From NCBI GenBank assembly GCA_965205725.1, contig OZ242189.1, forward strand, positions 124,001 to 188,000: a stretch of DNA of 64,000 bases, written 5' to 3'. The first letter of the stretch is position 1; each line of letters starts with the position of its first letter. Below the pieces are notes generated by a model. The model ran no database searches, had not been told where the DNA came from, and saw only the letters and a program-made list of their open reading frames with translations. Of this stretch, positions 24,617-34,072 are shown piece after piece. A program made the translations under genes and the position numbers. Origin of the DNA: G965205725 sp965205725 (lineage in GTDB: Bacteria > Pseudomonadota > Gammaproteobacteria > Pseudomonadales > Halieaceae).

Positions 24617-27563
24617 CTTTGCTGGTTAGTTGGTTTAAAGAAATAGCCCCGATAGGCTGTCGTTTCCCTGTTGCGTAGTAAACTGCGTATGTATTAGGTG
24701 TGTCGTTACATAGATTCAGATCATCAATTGTATAACTAACGTAAATCGGAGAATCCGGGTCTCTGGCTTTATTTCTAATAGTATTTAAAGAATACTCCTG
24801 TTTCACCTTTTTGCCGGTTTTCATTGTTTGTATTTTATGATCTTTGTCATACATAAATGTCAACAAATCCTGGTCGGGTTTCTTCTGACCGCTAATGACA
24901 CCTTCAATCCTATTCACTTCATAGGTAAGCACATCATCTATATACTCGTTTTTATGTTTTGGCGGGTGTTTGCGGTCTGTAACTTCTACAATCGCCATCT
25001 GCACAAAACGATTATCACCTCTCAATGAATACTTTTTGATTTTTATTTTATTTTCATCCTTCCTGAGCTTAGGATATGTCACAGGGTCAACCAGTTTATT
25101 TTCAATTCTTAGCACGCTCTCTTTAAGCGCCTTCACCAAATCCTGTTCAATTAACTTACGACAATTTTCGTCCTTATAAAAACGGTCATACAAATCATAT
25201 ATATGGTTGATCGTGATTGCTTCATCAGGCAACTCGTTTTGCAGAAAATCATGCCAGGCTTTTGTGCTTTGCAAAATTTTTAGAGAACTCAGAAAACGCG
25301 AACTGCTGTCGTTCTGCTTCCCATTTTTTACCGCTTGCGTTATTGCAATGATGTACTCGTTTGTCTTCTCGTTTTGACCAAATCTGTCCAGCCTGCCCAG
25401 CCGTTGCAAGAAGTTCTCCGCATGGGTCATTTCGGTAACCATTTTATCGCAAGTAATATTGAGTGATGCCTGAATCACGGGACCACTTCGCAATAGATCA
25501 TAGTCTCTACTGCCCTTTTCCTTAAAAGAATCAAATGCTTTGTTGAACCATTTTACCCTGTCTGCTTTTGTCAATTTTGCATGGAGTAAAACACTGTTTT
25601 CTTTCTCCTGATTATTAATAAAGCTCTTTTGAGCGGTAATCGCAGTATTGCTGATAACAAAGGTATTGACAGGTTGTTCTTGAAACAGTGGATTGGTATC
25701 GTCTTCCAATTTTTCATCGTAGTCAGCGAATTCTATGCGGTAGTTTCTTTGATTAAAGCTTTCAATATTAACGATATCCTGTTTTTTGAGTCGCAAGAAG
25801 TCGGTTACAAACAGCGGATTGGGTGTCGCTGATACTAAAAGCGTATTCGGCAATGTATTATCTTCATCTTGCTGATACTTTTTGCACTCTACCAATTCCG
25901 CAAACAGCAAGTTGAATGCGGGCATATTGATATACTCATGGTATTCATCAAACACCACATGGGCATTCATAAAGTCCATTAGCGTGGTGACATTACGATG
26001 GGTGGTAATTGCATTTACAATTTGGTCAATGGTAGTAATGACAATATCCCCTGAAAATTCTTTCCCTTCTGGTGTATCAACAGGATTGCCAGATTCCCGA
26101 GTTTGTTTGATATCGCCAGTGCAGATTTCGATTTTTGCATCAGGCAAATATTCGCCTGATGATAAGTCCTTGAATAAGCCTTCACATATTTGCACCCTTG
26201 GACACACCCAGAATATTCTTTTTACCTCGGTATTTAACGCCCATTCCAGGGCTATCTTGGTTTTGCCGCACCCTGCTGGGCCTCGCAACACACCAATGGT
26301 TACTTCTTCATCTGCCAACGCATTTGCAGCCTCGGATTGCCGCTCGTTTCTTGCAATATCCGGGTTATTTTTCTTAAAGCCCTCCAAACATTGCAGTATA
26401 TGCTGTTTTAACTCTCGGTCTTTATGAAAAGCCTCGTCGAGAATGTCATCCAAAGAATGGTTATTGATGTGCTCTTCGAGTGTGCCAGCTCTGTTCCGCT
26501 TAGGGAGTCGAGAAACCAGCCGGTCCGCGGTAATTACCGCTGATCTAGCCAGATTGTTTTTTGCGTTGTACTGTATGTCTCTTTCATATTTATCTATGGA
26601 TTCTTTACGCGAGTAGCGTTTATATACTGGCAACTCATGTTCAAGATTATCTTCAATATTGTCGAAACTTGGTCTATTCAGGTTACAAATATCTGCTGGC
26701 ACTTCTTCTTGAAAATACTCATTTGCTATACCCTTTACAGATTCCAGTATGGCTTTGGCGTGCTCGATCAGCTTTAAGTAGTCTTGCTTCTCAAGCTTCA
26801 GCTTATCGAAAATACCTATCATTTTTTTAATTTCATTATTCTTATCTCTGAGTGGTTTGGCATGGTGCCAATAGATGGCATGTTTGGCCCTCGTTAATGA
26901 GTCTGTATTCAATCCTGTTTCATCGAATAACAGATGAAACAACAGCAGTGAAATTTCATTATGCCGAGGATGTTTTTGCCATGAAAACCTGCCAGTTTTT
27001 GTGTCTATGTGTTGACCATCATCTGGTACAGCTTCAAAATTTTTCTTCGACAACGCTTTAAGCAACCAATCTTGAAAACTGGGATCAATTTTTCCGATAT
27101 CATGCCAGCAACCCGCAATAAAAGCAGATTTGGCGAGATTGTCATCCCCAGGCACGAATTTCCGTGTAATCCTATAAGCCAAATACCCCACCGCAAACAA
27201 GTGTTGGTCTAGTCTTTGATCCTGGGTATTTGCACGATATTGATCTGTCATAATTTCTATCTCTCCAATCATTATTCGATTATTTGTATAGTTTACCGGC
27301 ACCACACCATCGCTACCAAACTTACTCCTATTCCCAACCACCCAAAGAAACTGCGAGCGGCTGCGGCTTCTAATCCAGTGACAGGCAACGGCGGTATTTT
27401 TGCTGGCGGTTTTTCTCAGCAGTTTTTTTACCGCGTTCAAGCCTTCGTTGGTAATCACGGTTTGCCAGGTGTTATCGCCGATGCGGTTGGCAAAGCTGTC
27501 CAGTACCCGCCGGGTTCGGTTGTGGGCTTTTTTCTCGCACTGTGACACGAAGGTGACCATCAT
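24609..27563 (-). CDS. cas3: CRISPR Cas2-Cas3 fusion (helicase-nuclease)
   Basis: The 984-residue protein joins a Cas2 domain (residues 1-95) to a Cas3 nuclease-helicase, the hallmark of type I-F. The HD nuclease site is CWHDIGKID near residue 150, the Walker A motif is GPAGCGKTK near 427, and the DExH box is VVFDEYHEY near 538; SATPNP follows as motif III, and RLGRLDRFGQ is the helicase motif VI. It degrades targeted DNA and also joins Cas1 in spacer acquisition. The start overlaps the cas1 stop (ATGA) and the stop overlaps the cas7fv start. The Cas2 end is GC-richer than the rest. Confidence 0.95.
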   Translation of the reverse strand: MMVTFVSQCEKKAHNRTRRVLDSFANRIGDNTWQTVITNEGLNAVKKLLRKTASKNTAVACHWIRSRSRSQFLWVVGNRSKFGSDGVVPVNYTNNRIMIGEIEIMTDQYRANTQDQRLDQHLFAVGYLAYRITRKFVPGDDNLAKSAFIAGCWHDIGKIDPSFQDWLLKALSKKNFEAVPDDGQHIDTKTGRFSWQKHPRHNEISLLLFHLLFDETGLNTDSLTRAKHAIYWHHAKPLRDKNNEIKKMIGIFDKLKLEKQDYLKLIEHAKAILESVKGIANEYFQEEVPADICNLNRPSFDNIEDNLEHELPVYKRYSRKESIDKYERDIQYNAKNNLARSAVITADRLVSRLPKRNRAGTLEEHINNHSLDDILDEAFHKDRELKQHILQCLEGFKKNNPDIARNERQSEAANALADEEVTIGVLRGPAGCGKTKIALEWALNTEVKRIFWVCPRVQICEGLFKDLSSGEYLPDAKIEICTGDIKQTRESGNPVDTPEGKEFSGDIVITTIDQIVNAITTHRNVTTLMDFMNAHVVFDEYHEYINMPAFNLLFAELVECKKYQQDEDNTLPNTLLVSATPNPLFVTDFLRLKKQDIVNIESFNQRNYRIEFADYDEKLEDDTNPLFQEQPVNTFVISNTAITAQKSFINNQEKENSVLLHAKLTKADRVKWFNKAFDSFKEKGSRDYDLLRSGPVIQASLNITCDKMVTEMTHAENFLQRLGRLDRFGQNEKTNEYIIAITQAVKNGKQNDSSSRFLSSLKILQSTKAWHDFLQNELPDEAITINHIYDLYDRFYKDENCRKLIEQDLVKALKESVLRIENKLVDPVTYPKLRKDENKIKIKKYSLRGDNRFVQMAIVEVTDRKHPPKHKNEYIDDVLTYEVNRIEGVISGQKKPDQDLLTFMYDKDHKIQTMKTGKKVKQEYSLNTIRNKARDPDSPIYVSYTIDDLNLCNDTPNTYAVYYATGKRQPIGAISLNQLTSKGE

Positions 27564-28522
27564 CTGGCTGCACCGCTGGTTTCGTGATGCTGCAAGGCGA
27601 TGGTTTTTACCTGGTCAAACATAACGTCCAGTGCTTTGTGATCGGTAAACGCTTGCAGGCATTGCTGGCGGAACTCTTGTTCGGTAGCGCCTTCCCTGGC
27701 GCAGATAAATGACCAGGGCAACACCAGCGTGTCTTTTATTAAATCCGCCACATCGAACACCAATGCACCGCGGCGGGTTTTGCCGTGCATGACGGCAAAG
27801 CCGTGAGGAATGCCCAGCACCCATAACGTGGTGGCGGCCAGGCCATAGGCCAGATAGTTGCCGTGGTTCAAAAAGGCATTGGCACTATCGACTGATTCTC
27901 TTTCCCGCACAAAATCGCCCTGCTTGGTTCTGCTGGCGGCTATTTTATAAAGCCGTTTGGTGAGATCGGCCTCTATTTGCAGTAGTTTGCTGACTTTTTG
28001 CGCCTGTTCGATTTTGGCACAGGTATTGTTTAGCAAAGTCGTTATAGCTTCATCCTGACTGTTAAAGCCCGCGCTTATTAAATCCCTGTCTTTTGCCCAT
28101 ACTGTTTGCATAAACTGGATGCGTGCCGTTTGAAATTGCCTGGCCGCGGCCAGACGTTTTTGTTCATCAAACCAGAAGTTCATCCAACCCTGGACATATT
28201 CGGTGGGGCGATATTCGCTTTGCGGTGACAGCCATTCGATCTCGGTGGCCATGAGCAGGGGCGTACCGCCACCGCCGCAGAAGCCGACCAGTACACCGGC
28301 TTGAGCCAGCATACGCATGGCGGCCTGGGTGATGGAGGTGCCGGTTCCCAATAGCAAACAGGTCGTATTGGCGATGGGAATATTCCAATACTGGTTTTCA
28401 TTTTTGGCTTCCGTGAGATACAGCACACGCCCATCCTTTTGCATCACCCGGCATTTTTCCAGATAATAGATGTTGGCGCGTTTTGAATGCAGGATGGCTT
28501 TCAGGTCGGTGAGTTGTTCCAT
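27560..28522 (-). CDS. cas1: CRISPR integrase Cas1 (type I-F)
   Basis: Inserts new spacers as a complex with Cas2-3. The start is placed at ATG 28522 (MEQLTDLKAILHSKRANIYY), which has AGGA about 8 bases upstream; the longer frame to 28585 runs into a decayed mobile element. This gives 320 residues, normal for I-F Cas1. Conserved parts visible are GTGTSITQAAMRML, SANAFLNHGNYLAYGLA, and HGKTRRGALVFDVADLIKD, which holds the metal-binding His and Asp. First gene of the operon cas1, cas2-3, cas7fv, cas5fv, cas6f; the presence of cas1 and lack of tniQ/tns genes excludes a Tn7-type I-F3 system. Confidence 0.95.
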   Translation of the reverse strand: MEQLTDLKAILHSKRANIYYLEKCRVMQKDGRVLYLTEAKNENQYWNIPIANTTCLLLGTGTSITQAAMRMLAQAGVLVGFCGGGGTPLLMATEIEWLSPQSEYRPTEYVQGWMNFWFDEQKRLAAARQFQTARIQFMQTVWAKDRDLISAGFNSQDEAITTLLNNTCAKIEQAQKVSKLLQIEADLTKRLYKIAASRTKQGDFVRERESVDSANAFLNHGNYLAYGLAATTLWVLGIPHGFAVMHGKTRRGALVFDVADLIKDTLVLPWSFICAREGATEQEFRQQCLQAFTDHKALDVMFDQVKTIALQHHETSGAAR

Positions 28523-28568
28523 ATTTTTTTCCTGGGATGAGTGGCGTTTGTCCGGTTTTTGTAGATTA

Positions 28569-28730
28569 GAGACCTTGGCGCGCAAGCCATTTCACCGGTG
28601 TGCTGCGCCGCCTGAAAGCGCCTGCTGTTGGTAAAATCGTACTCAATCGGCCATTGATAAGTATAAACGCCCTCATTGCCTGCGTTTTTGCCACGCCTGA
28701 AAGCGACATCATCTTCTGTGCAAAGGTTTC
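28569..28730 (-). mobile_element. Decayed copy of the miniature inverted-repeat element
   Basis: A 162-bp sequence from GAGACC (28569) to AAGGTTTC (28730) that shares the ends and the middle of the 139-bp element (ATCGTACTCAATCGG, GACATCATCTTC) with many substitutions and about 23 extra bases. It lies directly upstream of cas1, in the place where the operon promoter is expected. Confidence 0.75.
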
Positions 28731-28761
28731 AAATAATTTTATCAGACACCCCATGATCGCA

Positions 28762-28817
28762 GTTATTGGGTTATTGGGTTATTGGGTTATTGGGTTATTG
28801 GGTTATTGGGTTATTGG
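28762..28817 (+). repeat. GTTATTGG octamer tandem repeat, seven copies
   Basis: Seven exact head-to-tail copies of GTTATTGG lie about 240 bases upstream of the cas1 start. The stretch from 28523 to 29187 holds only this repeat, the decayed element and a doubtful small frame. Confidence 0.95.
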
Positions 28818-29000
28818 TTGTAGCTATCTGAACAGTCTACACAAATCCGCAGGCCTGCCCCAAAGGGAAAAGCTGGGGATATGCAGTTTATTTTGGGGGA
28901 TGCAAATAACTGCCTGGCTTTCATTCAAATATATTAACAGGTAGGTGGTGAGCTTATCGGAAAAGCGGCGCATCGGGTTCACTCAGGTTCATCTCTAGAA

Positions 29001-29195
29001 TTGAAATTGCACTACGGCAATATTTGGGCTGAGGATGAGAAGAGCGCAGTGGAGTTCCAGCCAATAGCCGCTGTTACTGAGCGCATCAAGGTTTCAACGC
29101 CGGTATACACACTGCCCTTGCGCAAACCTATAGGCACCTCTTTGGTGATGACTAAAGAGCCACTTTTGGTTAAGGTGTGCGCCTCATATGAATGA
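29001..29195 (+). CDS. Doubtful small protein upstream of the acyltransferase
   Basis: A 64-residue frame from a TTG at 29001, open upstream without a better start to 28938. It overlaps the acyltransferase start by 8 bases, which is the only support. The sequence (AEDEKSAVEFQPIAAVTERI) shows no motif I recognise. It may be the 3' remnant of a lost gene or no gene at all. Confidence 0.25.
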   Translation: MKLHYGNIWAEDEKSAVEFQPIAAVTERIKVSTPVYTLPLRKPIGTSLVMTKEPLLVKVCASYE

Positions 29196-30351
29196 CACCA
29201 ACTCTATAGATACTTTTGCTGACATCCGGCCCTACAACGATGGGGAAGTAGCGGCTGTTTTGCGCCGCCTGCTCGGTGATGGTGAATTCATTACGGCGAT
29301 GACCCGGCTGAAATTCAAACGCCTTTCAGGTTTGATGTGCACACTGCTCAAACCGTTGGTGCGTCGCGCACTCGCCAAAGAACTGCTGGGCGTGAACGAC
29401 GTGGCATCCTTGCAGCATGTGATTGAGAACTATGTGTCTGCGATGATTGAGAACACGACTTCTGGTCTTACTGTAAGTGGTCTGGATGAACTAGGTGCCC
29501 ATCAGCCCTATTTGTACATGAGCAACCACCGCGACATAACCCTGGACCCAGCGCTGATCAATTACGCGCTCTATCATAATGATCACGGCACTGCGCGCAT
29601 CGCCATAGGTGACAATTTGCTGACTAAACCCTACGTCTCGGATCTAATGCGGCTGAACAAAAGTTTTATCGTCAATCGTTCGGCGACTGCCCCACGCCAG
29701 ATATTGCAAGCCTATCGTGTGCTGTCCTCTTACATCTGGCACTCGCTTGTGCAAGAGCAGGTGCCAATCTGGATTGCCCAGAGGGAGGGCAGAGCGAAAG
29801 ATGGGGTTGATTGCACGGAACCGGCGATTATAAAAATGCTGGCCATGTCCAAAGAAAAAGACGCTGATTTCACCACGCACTTCGACGCCCTGGCTATTGT
29901 GCCAGTCGCAATTTCCTACGAGCTTGACCCCTGCGACGCCATGAAAGCTGCGGAGCTGCATCAACTGGCAACCACTGGTGCCTATGAGAAGAGTGAGCAC
30001 GAGGATGTGGCCAGTATCGCTCAGGGGATATCTGGCAATAAGGGGCAGATACATGTGGCGTTTGGAAGGCCATTATGCGGTTTCGATTCTGCCGAAGCGA
30101 TTGCGCGGGCAATGGATCAGCAGATTGTCGAAAGTTACGCACTGCATGCTACCAATCTCTATGCGTATCGCATGTTGCATGGTGGCGATGCGCCTTTGCC
30201 AGGGCAGTATACTGCGGCTGAAAGTTCCTGTAGCGAAGCCGGGTTTAAAGCTCGCATCAATGCGATGCCAGAAGCGCACCGTCCCTATGCCCTGGCCATC
30301 TATGCCAACGCAGTTGTCAGTAAGCTTCAATACACTGAAGCTGACGACTAG
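29188..30351 (+). CDS. PlsC-like glycerolipid acyltransferase
   Basis: A 387-residue protein with the acyltransferase motif SNHRDITLDPAL near residue 112 (a histidine followed by acidic residues, the H-x-D form seen in a group of bacterial 1-acylglycerol-phosphate acyltransferase relatives), then FIVNRS and IWIAQREGRAKDG, which correspond to the phosphate-binding and EGTRS-like blocks. It probably transfers acyl chains to a lysophospholipid or related acceptor; the exact substrate cannot be read from sequence. No signal peptide; dinG follows 6 bases later. Confidence 0.75.
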   Translation: MNDTNSIDTFADIRPYNDGEVAAVLRRLLGDGEFITAMTRLKFKRLSGLMCTLLKPLVRRALAKELLGVNDVASLQHVIENYVSAMIENTTSGLTVSGLDELGAHQPYLYMSNHRDITLDPALINYALYHNDHGTARIAIGDNLLTKPYVSDLMRLNKSFIVNRSATAPRQILQAYRVLSSYIWHSLVQEQVPIWIAQREGRAKDGVDCTEPAIIKMLAMSKEKDADFTTHFDALAIVPVAISYELDPCDAMKAAELHQLATTGAYEKSEHEDVASIAQGISGNKGQIHVAFGRPLCGFDSAEAIARAMDQQIVESYALHATNLYAYRMLHGGDAPLPGQYTAAESSCSEAGFKARINAMPEAHRPYALAIYANAVVSKLQYTEADD

Positions 30352-30357
30352 CCAGCC

Positions 30358-32475
30358 TTGCTCGCAGAAGACACCAAGCAGCAAATACGCGATGCCTACT
30401 TTAAGCTGATTGAGGCGAAGTCTTTGAGCCCGCGGTGGGGGCAGCGACAAATGATTGCCGAGGTCGCCAACGCTCTGGGTCGTGCCCGTTTTGAAGATGG
30501 CGAACACGCAGAGGGTTCCCCCGTGTGTGTTATAGAGGCGGGCACCGGTACTGGCAAAACGATTGCATACGCGGTAGCGGCGATTCCGGTTGCGCAGGCC
30601 CTGGAGAAAAAATTGATAGTGGCTACGGCCACTGTGGCGCTACAGGAACAGTTTGTAAACAAAGACCTGCCCGATATACGCACACACAGCGGATTGAGTT
30701 TTGATTTTGTATTGGCGAAGGGGCGTCGGCGTTATGTGTGTCTGTCACGACTGGACAAACTACTGGCGAGCTTTCAGGAAGAGAGTGCGGTGCTACCGCT
30801 ATATCCCGATGAAGTGAGCCAGCCCTTGTCTGCAGAGGCGCTGCCGGTATACACCAGTATGGTGGATGCGCTGGCTCGCGGTGAGTGGGATGGTGACCGC
30901 GACAACTGGTCTCAGGAAATTGACGAAGGAGTCTGGTTTAGCGCCACAACAGACCACAATCAGTGCAGCGGTCGCAAATGCCCCAACATCAGCCAGTGCA
31001 GTTTTTTTCGAGCGCGAGATGCTCTGCAAAATGCCGATGTAATCGTTGCCAATCACGATCTGGTTTTATCCGATTTAGCGCTTGGTGGCGGCGTTATTTT
31101 GTCAGCACCAGAGGACAGCATGTACGTTTTTGATGAGGGCCACCATCTGCCAGACAAGGCGCTCAATCACTTTTCCGCCTTTTGTCGTCTCAGCTCAAGT
31201 CGGCAGTGGCTGGATGATTCTCGCAAGCAGTTGAGTCAGGCTGCAAGTCAGTTACACCCGGTGGGCGGGCTGGCTGATCGGGTTAGTAGAATTGCTCCTG
31301 TGTTGGACGACATTGCAGTGGCTTTGAGTCAAGTGGAGCAAGTACTCAATGAGCTGATCGACCCTGCTGAGCTGTCTGATCGCGGGGACAGTCAGCATTA
31401 TCGTCTGCCGCAGGGGTTGGTGCCGGAGGAGTTGCGCCAGCCCAGCGGCGTTCTCAGTGAATTGTTTGATCGTTTACACAGCCAATTCAAGTTGCTCGAA
31501 AACTGCATGGTTGATGCCCTGGAAGGTGATTTTCCCGAAGTGGATAAAGTGGAGGCTGACGCCTGGCATGCAGTGTTTGGAGCCATGGTGAGTCGGGCCG
31601 AGGGCAATTTGCACCTCTGGCATGAGTACGCACAAACCGGCGAGGATGAAAACCCGCCCAAGGCTCGCTGGATAAATTTGGTCAATGGTGGGAGTTTTGA
31701 TTTGCGCTGTAGCCCGATTTTGGCCACAGATATTCTGCAGGAACACCTGTGGGACCGCGCTGCGGCCGTTGTTGCTACGTCGGCAACCATGACAGCGCTG
31801 AATTCCTTTGCTCGGTTTACGCTTCGTTCCGGTGCTCCTGCCGATGCTATTTACAAGGTTGTTGCCAGCCCCTTTGACTACCGCCAAGCCGTTTTGTCGG
31901 TACCGGCTATGGATGCTGATCCGGGAAATCCGGAGGCGCATACTGCGGCTATTGTTGCCGTGCTGCCAGAGATATTGAGTGAAAGTGAGGGCAGCCTGAT
32001 GTTATTTTCCTCGCGCCGTCAGATGTTAGAGGTGTTTGAGGGAACCGGGGCACCGTGGCAAGGCCGAATGCTGGTGCAGGGTGACTACAGTAAACAGGAA
32101 ATCATACGGCGTCACCGCGAAGCTATTGACGCTGGCGGCACTAGCGTGATTTTTGGTCTGGCCAGTTTTGCCGAGGGAGTGGACTTGCCTGGCGACTATT
32201 GCAGCCATGTCATTATCGCCAAAATTCCTTTTGCGGTGCCCGATAGCCCCATGGAATCGGCGTTGGCTGAATGGGTTGAGAGTCAGGGAGGTAATGCCTT
32301 TATGGACATTAGCGTACCCGATGCTGCATTGCGCCTGGTGCAGGCCAGTGGTCGCTTGTTGAGAACTGAAGAGGACACCGGGAGGGTGACTCTGTTAGAC
32401 CGGCGGATTGTCACAAGGCGCTACGGGCAGGCCATTCTCGATTCGTTGCCTCCGTTTCGGCGAGAGATACATTAA
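30358..32475 (+). CDS. dinG: DinG-family ATP-dependent DNA helicase with Fe-S cluster
   Basis: A 705-residue superfamily 2 helicase related to XPD. Walker A is EAGTGTGKTIAY near residue 62; four cysteines for a 4Fe-4S cluster are in YVCLSRL and CSGRKCPNISQC (near residues 124-222); the DEGH box is VFDEGHHLPD; the last motif is LVQASGRLLRTEEDTGR. It unwinds DNA-RNA hybrids and resolves replication-transcription conflicts. Start is a TTG at 30358 just after the acyltransferase stop; the ribosome-binding site is weak, so translational coupling is likely. Confidence 0.9.
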   Translation: MLAEDTKQQIRDAYFKLIEAKSLSPRWGQRQMIAEVANALGRARFEDGEHAEGSPVCVIEAGTGTGKTIAYAVAAIPVAQALEKKLIVATATVALQEQFVNKDLPDIRTHSGLSFDFVLAKGRRRYVCLSRLDKLLASFQEESAVLPLYPDEVSQPLSAEALPVYTSMVDALARGEWDGDRDNWSQEIDEGVWFSATTDHNQCSGRKCPNISQCSFFRARDALQNADVIVANHDLVLSDLALGGGVILSAPEDSMYVFDEGHHLPDKALNHFSAFCRLSSSRQWLDDSRKQLSQAASQLHPVGGLADRVSRIAPVLDDIAVALSQVEQVLNELIDPAELSDRGDSQHYRLPQGLVPEELRQPSGVLSELFDRLHSQFKLLENCMVDALEGDFPEVDKVEADAWHAVFGAMVSRAEGNLHLWHEYAQTGEDENPPKARWINLVNGGSFDLRCSPILATDILQEHLWDRAAAVVATSATMTALNSFARFTLRSGAPADAIYKVVASPFDYRQAVLSVPAMDADPGNPEAHTAAIVAVLPEILSESEGSLMLFSSRRQMLEVFEGTGAPWQGRMLVQGDYSKQEIIRRHREAIDAGGTSVIFGLASFAEGVDLPGDYCSHVIIAKIPFAVPDSPMESALAEWVESQGGNAFMDISVPDAALRLVQASGRLLRTEEDTGRVTLLDRRIVTRRYGQAILDSLPPFRREIH

Positions 32476-32491
32476 ATGACTGGCGCTGCAT

Positions 32492-32692
32492 TTAGTGGAC
32501 GGTGCGACGGGTCTCCAACTGCTCAACAGAACTTTGAGTGGCACTTTCACCAGGGGCCTCAGTGTCCTGCTCTTGTAGATAGGCGCGCAGGCGGCCGACA
32601 ACGCTGGTCATCACATCGATGGTTTGGCTGATCTGATCCAGCGCCATCAATATTGTTTCGGCTTCTCTTGAAGCTTTTTTGCTGTTATCCAT
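32492..32692 (-). CDS. Small conserved-looking protein downstream of nrdB
   Basis: A 66-residue acidic protein starting MDNSKKASREAETILMALDQ, 27 bases after the nrdB stop and preceded by GAGGGC about 7 bases before the ATG. The N-terminal half looks helical (QISQTIDVMTSVVGRLRAYL) and the tail is polar and probably disordered. I do not recognise a family. Position suggests it is the third gene of the nrdAB transcript. Confidence 0.6.
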   Translation of the reverse strand: MDNSKKASREAETILMALDQISQTIDVMTSVVGRLRAYLQEQDTEAPGESATQSSVEQLETRRTVH

Positions 32693-32719
32693 GATATTGC
32701 CCTCAAGTACGAGCTGGAA

Positions 32720-34003
32720 TTAATCCCAACTCAGTGCTCCACCGGTTTGATATTCGATAACACGTGTTTCGAAGAAATTCTTTTCTTTGCGCAGATCCAT
32801 AATTTCTGACATCCATGGGAATGGGTTTTGCGCACCAGAGAACTGCTCCGGCAATCCCAATTGAGAAAGACGGCGATTGGCGATGAACTGTAGGTACTCT
32901 TCCATTGTGGCCGAATTCATACCCAATACGCCGCGTGGCATGCTGTCACGCGCGTACTCTATTTCCAGTTGGGTACCTTCCAAAATCATCTGGATGACTT
33001 CTTGCTTAAAACTGTCGGTCCATAGATGTGGGTTCTCCAATTTGATCTGGTTGATCACATCAATGCCGAAGTTCAAGTGCATGGACTCATCCCGCAGGAT
33101 GTATTGAAATTGTTCGGCAACACCAGTCATCTTGTTGCGGCGGCCCATAGAGAGAATCTGTGTGAAACCACAATAGAAGAATATGCCTTCAGTCACAGCA
33201 TAAAAGCCGATCAGGTTGCGCAGCAAGGTTTGGTCAGTTGCCGGCGTGCCCGTGTCGAAATTTGGGTCATTCAACTCATGGGTATGGCTCAGGCTCCAGG
33301 CCGCTTTTTTGGCGACCGAGGGAATCTCGCGATACATGTTGAATACTGCACCTTCATCCATGCCCAGTGATTCAATGCAATACTGATAGGCATGTGTATG
33401 AATCGCTTCTTCAAAGGCTTGGCGCAGCAGGTACTGGCGGCACTCGGGGTTGGTGATCAAGCGGTAAATGGCCAGGACCAAATTGTTCGCAACCAGTGAG
33501 TCAGCAGTGGAGAAATAACCCAGGCTGCGCATAATGAGGCGCCGCTCATCTTCGCTCAGACCATTGGGGTCTTTCCAGGTGGCGACATCAGCGGTCATGT
33601 TAATTTCCTGGGGCATCCAGTGATTGGCACAGCCATCCAGGTATTTCTGCCAGGCCCAGTCATACTTGAAAGGCACCAACTGATTGAGGTCAGCACGGGA
33701 GTTAATCATGGCTTTGTCATCAATAGAGATGCGACCGGCACCCATGCCCAGGTCTTCCAGCCCTGCGGCGATATCCAGATTTTCCAAGGCTTCAGTGGCT
33801 GCCGCCATAGTACTGCTGGAGGTAGCCGTATCTTCAACCGCTGCTGGCGCCACCGATTCTGTAACCGATTCTGTAACCGATTCTGTAACTACGTCTTCGG
33901 CGGCCCCTGTGGCTATTTCAGGCCTTGCGGTATCGGCAACAATGGGAGCGGGTTGCTGCGGCGCCGCATCTTCATTGTGGTACTCATCCCAATTTAACAT
34001 CAC
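32720..34003 (-). CDS. nrdB: Class Ia ribonucleotide reductase, beta subunit
   Basis: Supplies the diiron-tyrosyl radical for deoxynucleotide synthesis. The core starts near residue 95 (INSRADLNQLVPFKYDWAW) and shows the iron ligands in the helices DSLVANN, FEEAIHTHAYQY, VTEGIFFY, and RDESMHLNFG; the C-terminal YQTGGALSWD is the tail that docks on NrdA. The first 90 residues are an acidic, low-complexity extension with VTES repeated three times; such an extension is seen in some pseudomonad-type NrdB proteins. 427 residues in all. Follows nrdA by 69 bases. Confidence 0.94.
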   Translation of the reverse strand: MMLNWDEYHNEDAAPQQPAPIVADTARPEIATGAAEDVVTESVTESVTESVAPAAVEDTATSSSTMAAATEALENLDIAAGLEDLGMGAGRISIDDKAMINSRADLNQLVPFKYDWAWQKYLDGCANHWMPQEINMTADVATWKDPNGLSEDERRLIMRSLGYFSTADSLVANNLVLAIYRLITNPECRQYLLRQAFEEAIHTHAYQYCIESLGMDEGAVFNMYREIPSVAKKAAWSLSHTHELNDPNFDTGTPATDQTLLRNLIGFYAVTEGIFFYCGFTQILSMGRRNKMTGVAEQFQYILRDESMHLNFGIDVINQIKLENPHLWTDSFKQEVIQMILEGTQLEIEYARDSMPRGVLGMNSATMEEYLQFIANRRLSQLGLPEQFSGAQNPFPWMSEIMDLRKEKNFFETRVIEYQTGGALSWD

Positions 34004-34072
34004 TATTTCCCCTTTTTCTTACCTTCTTACCGCCTTCCTAAAATCGCAACGGTTTTATCATCCCCATGGCTA

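Noticed and set aside
21837..28522. Type I-F3 (Tn7-like, transposon-linked) CRISPR system.
   Set aside because: cas1 and cas2-3 are present and no tniQ, tnsA, tnsB or tnsC gene is seen; gene order fits I-F2 instead.
21837..28522. A deleted cas8f as evidence for a damaged I-F1 operon.
   Set aside because: The minimal I-F2 type naturally lacks cas8f and has the order cas1, cas2-3, cas7fv, cas5fv, cas6f found here.
28523..28585. Longer Cas1 start at 28585.
   Set aside because: The extra 21 residues are encoded partly by the decayed mobile element and lack a ribosome-binding site; ATG 28522 has one.
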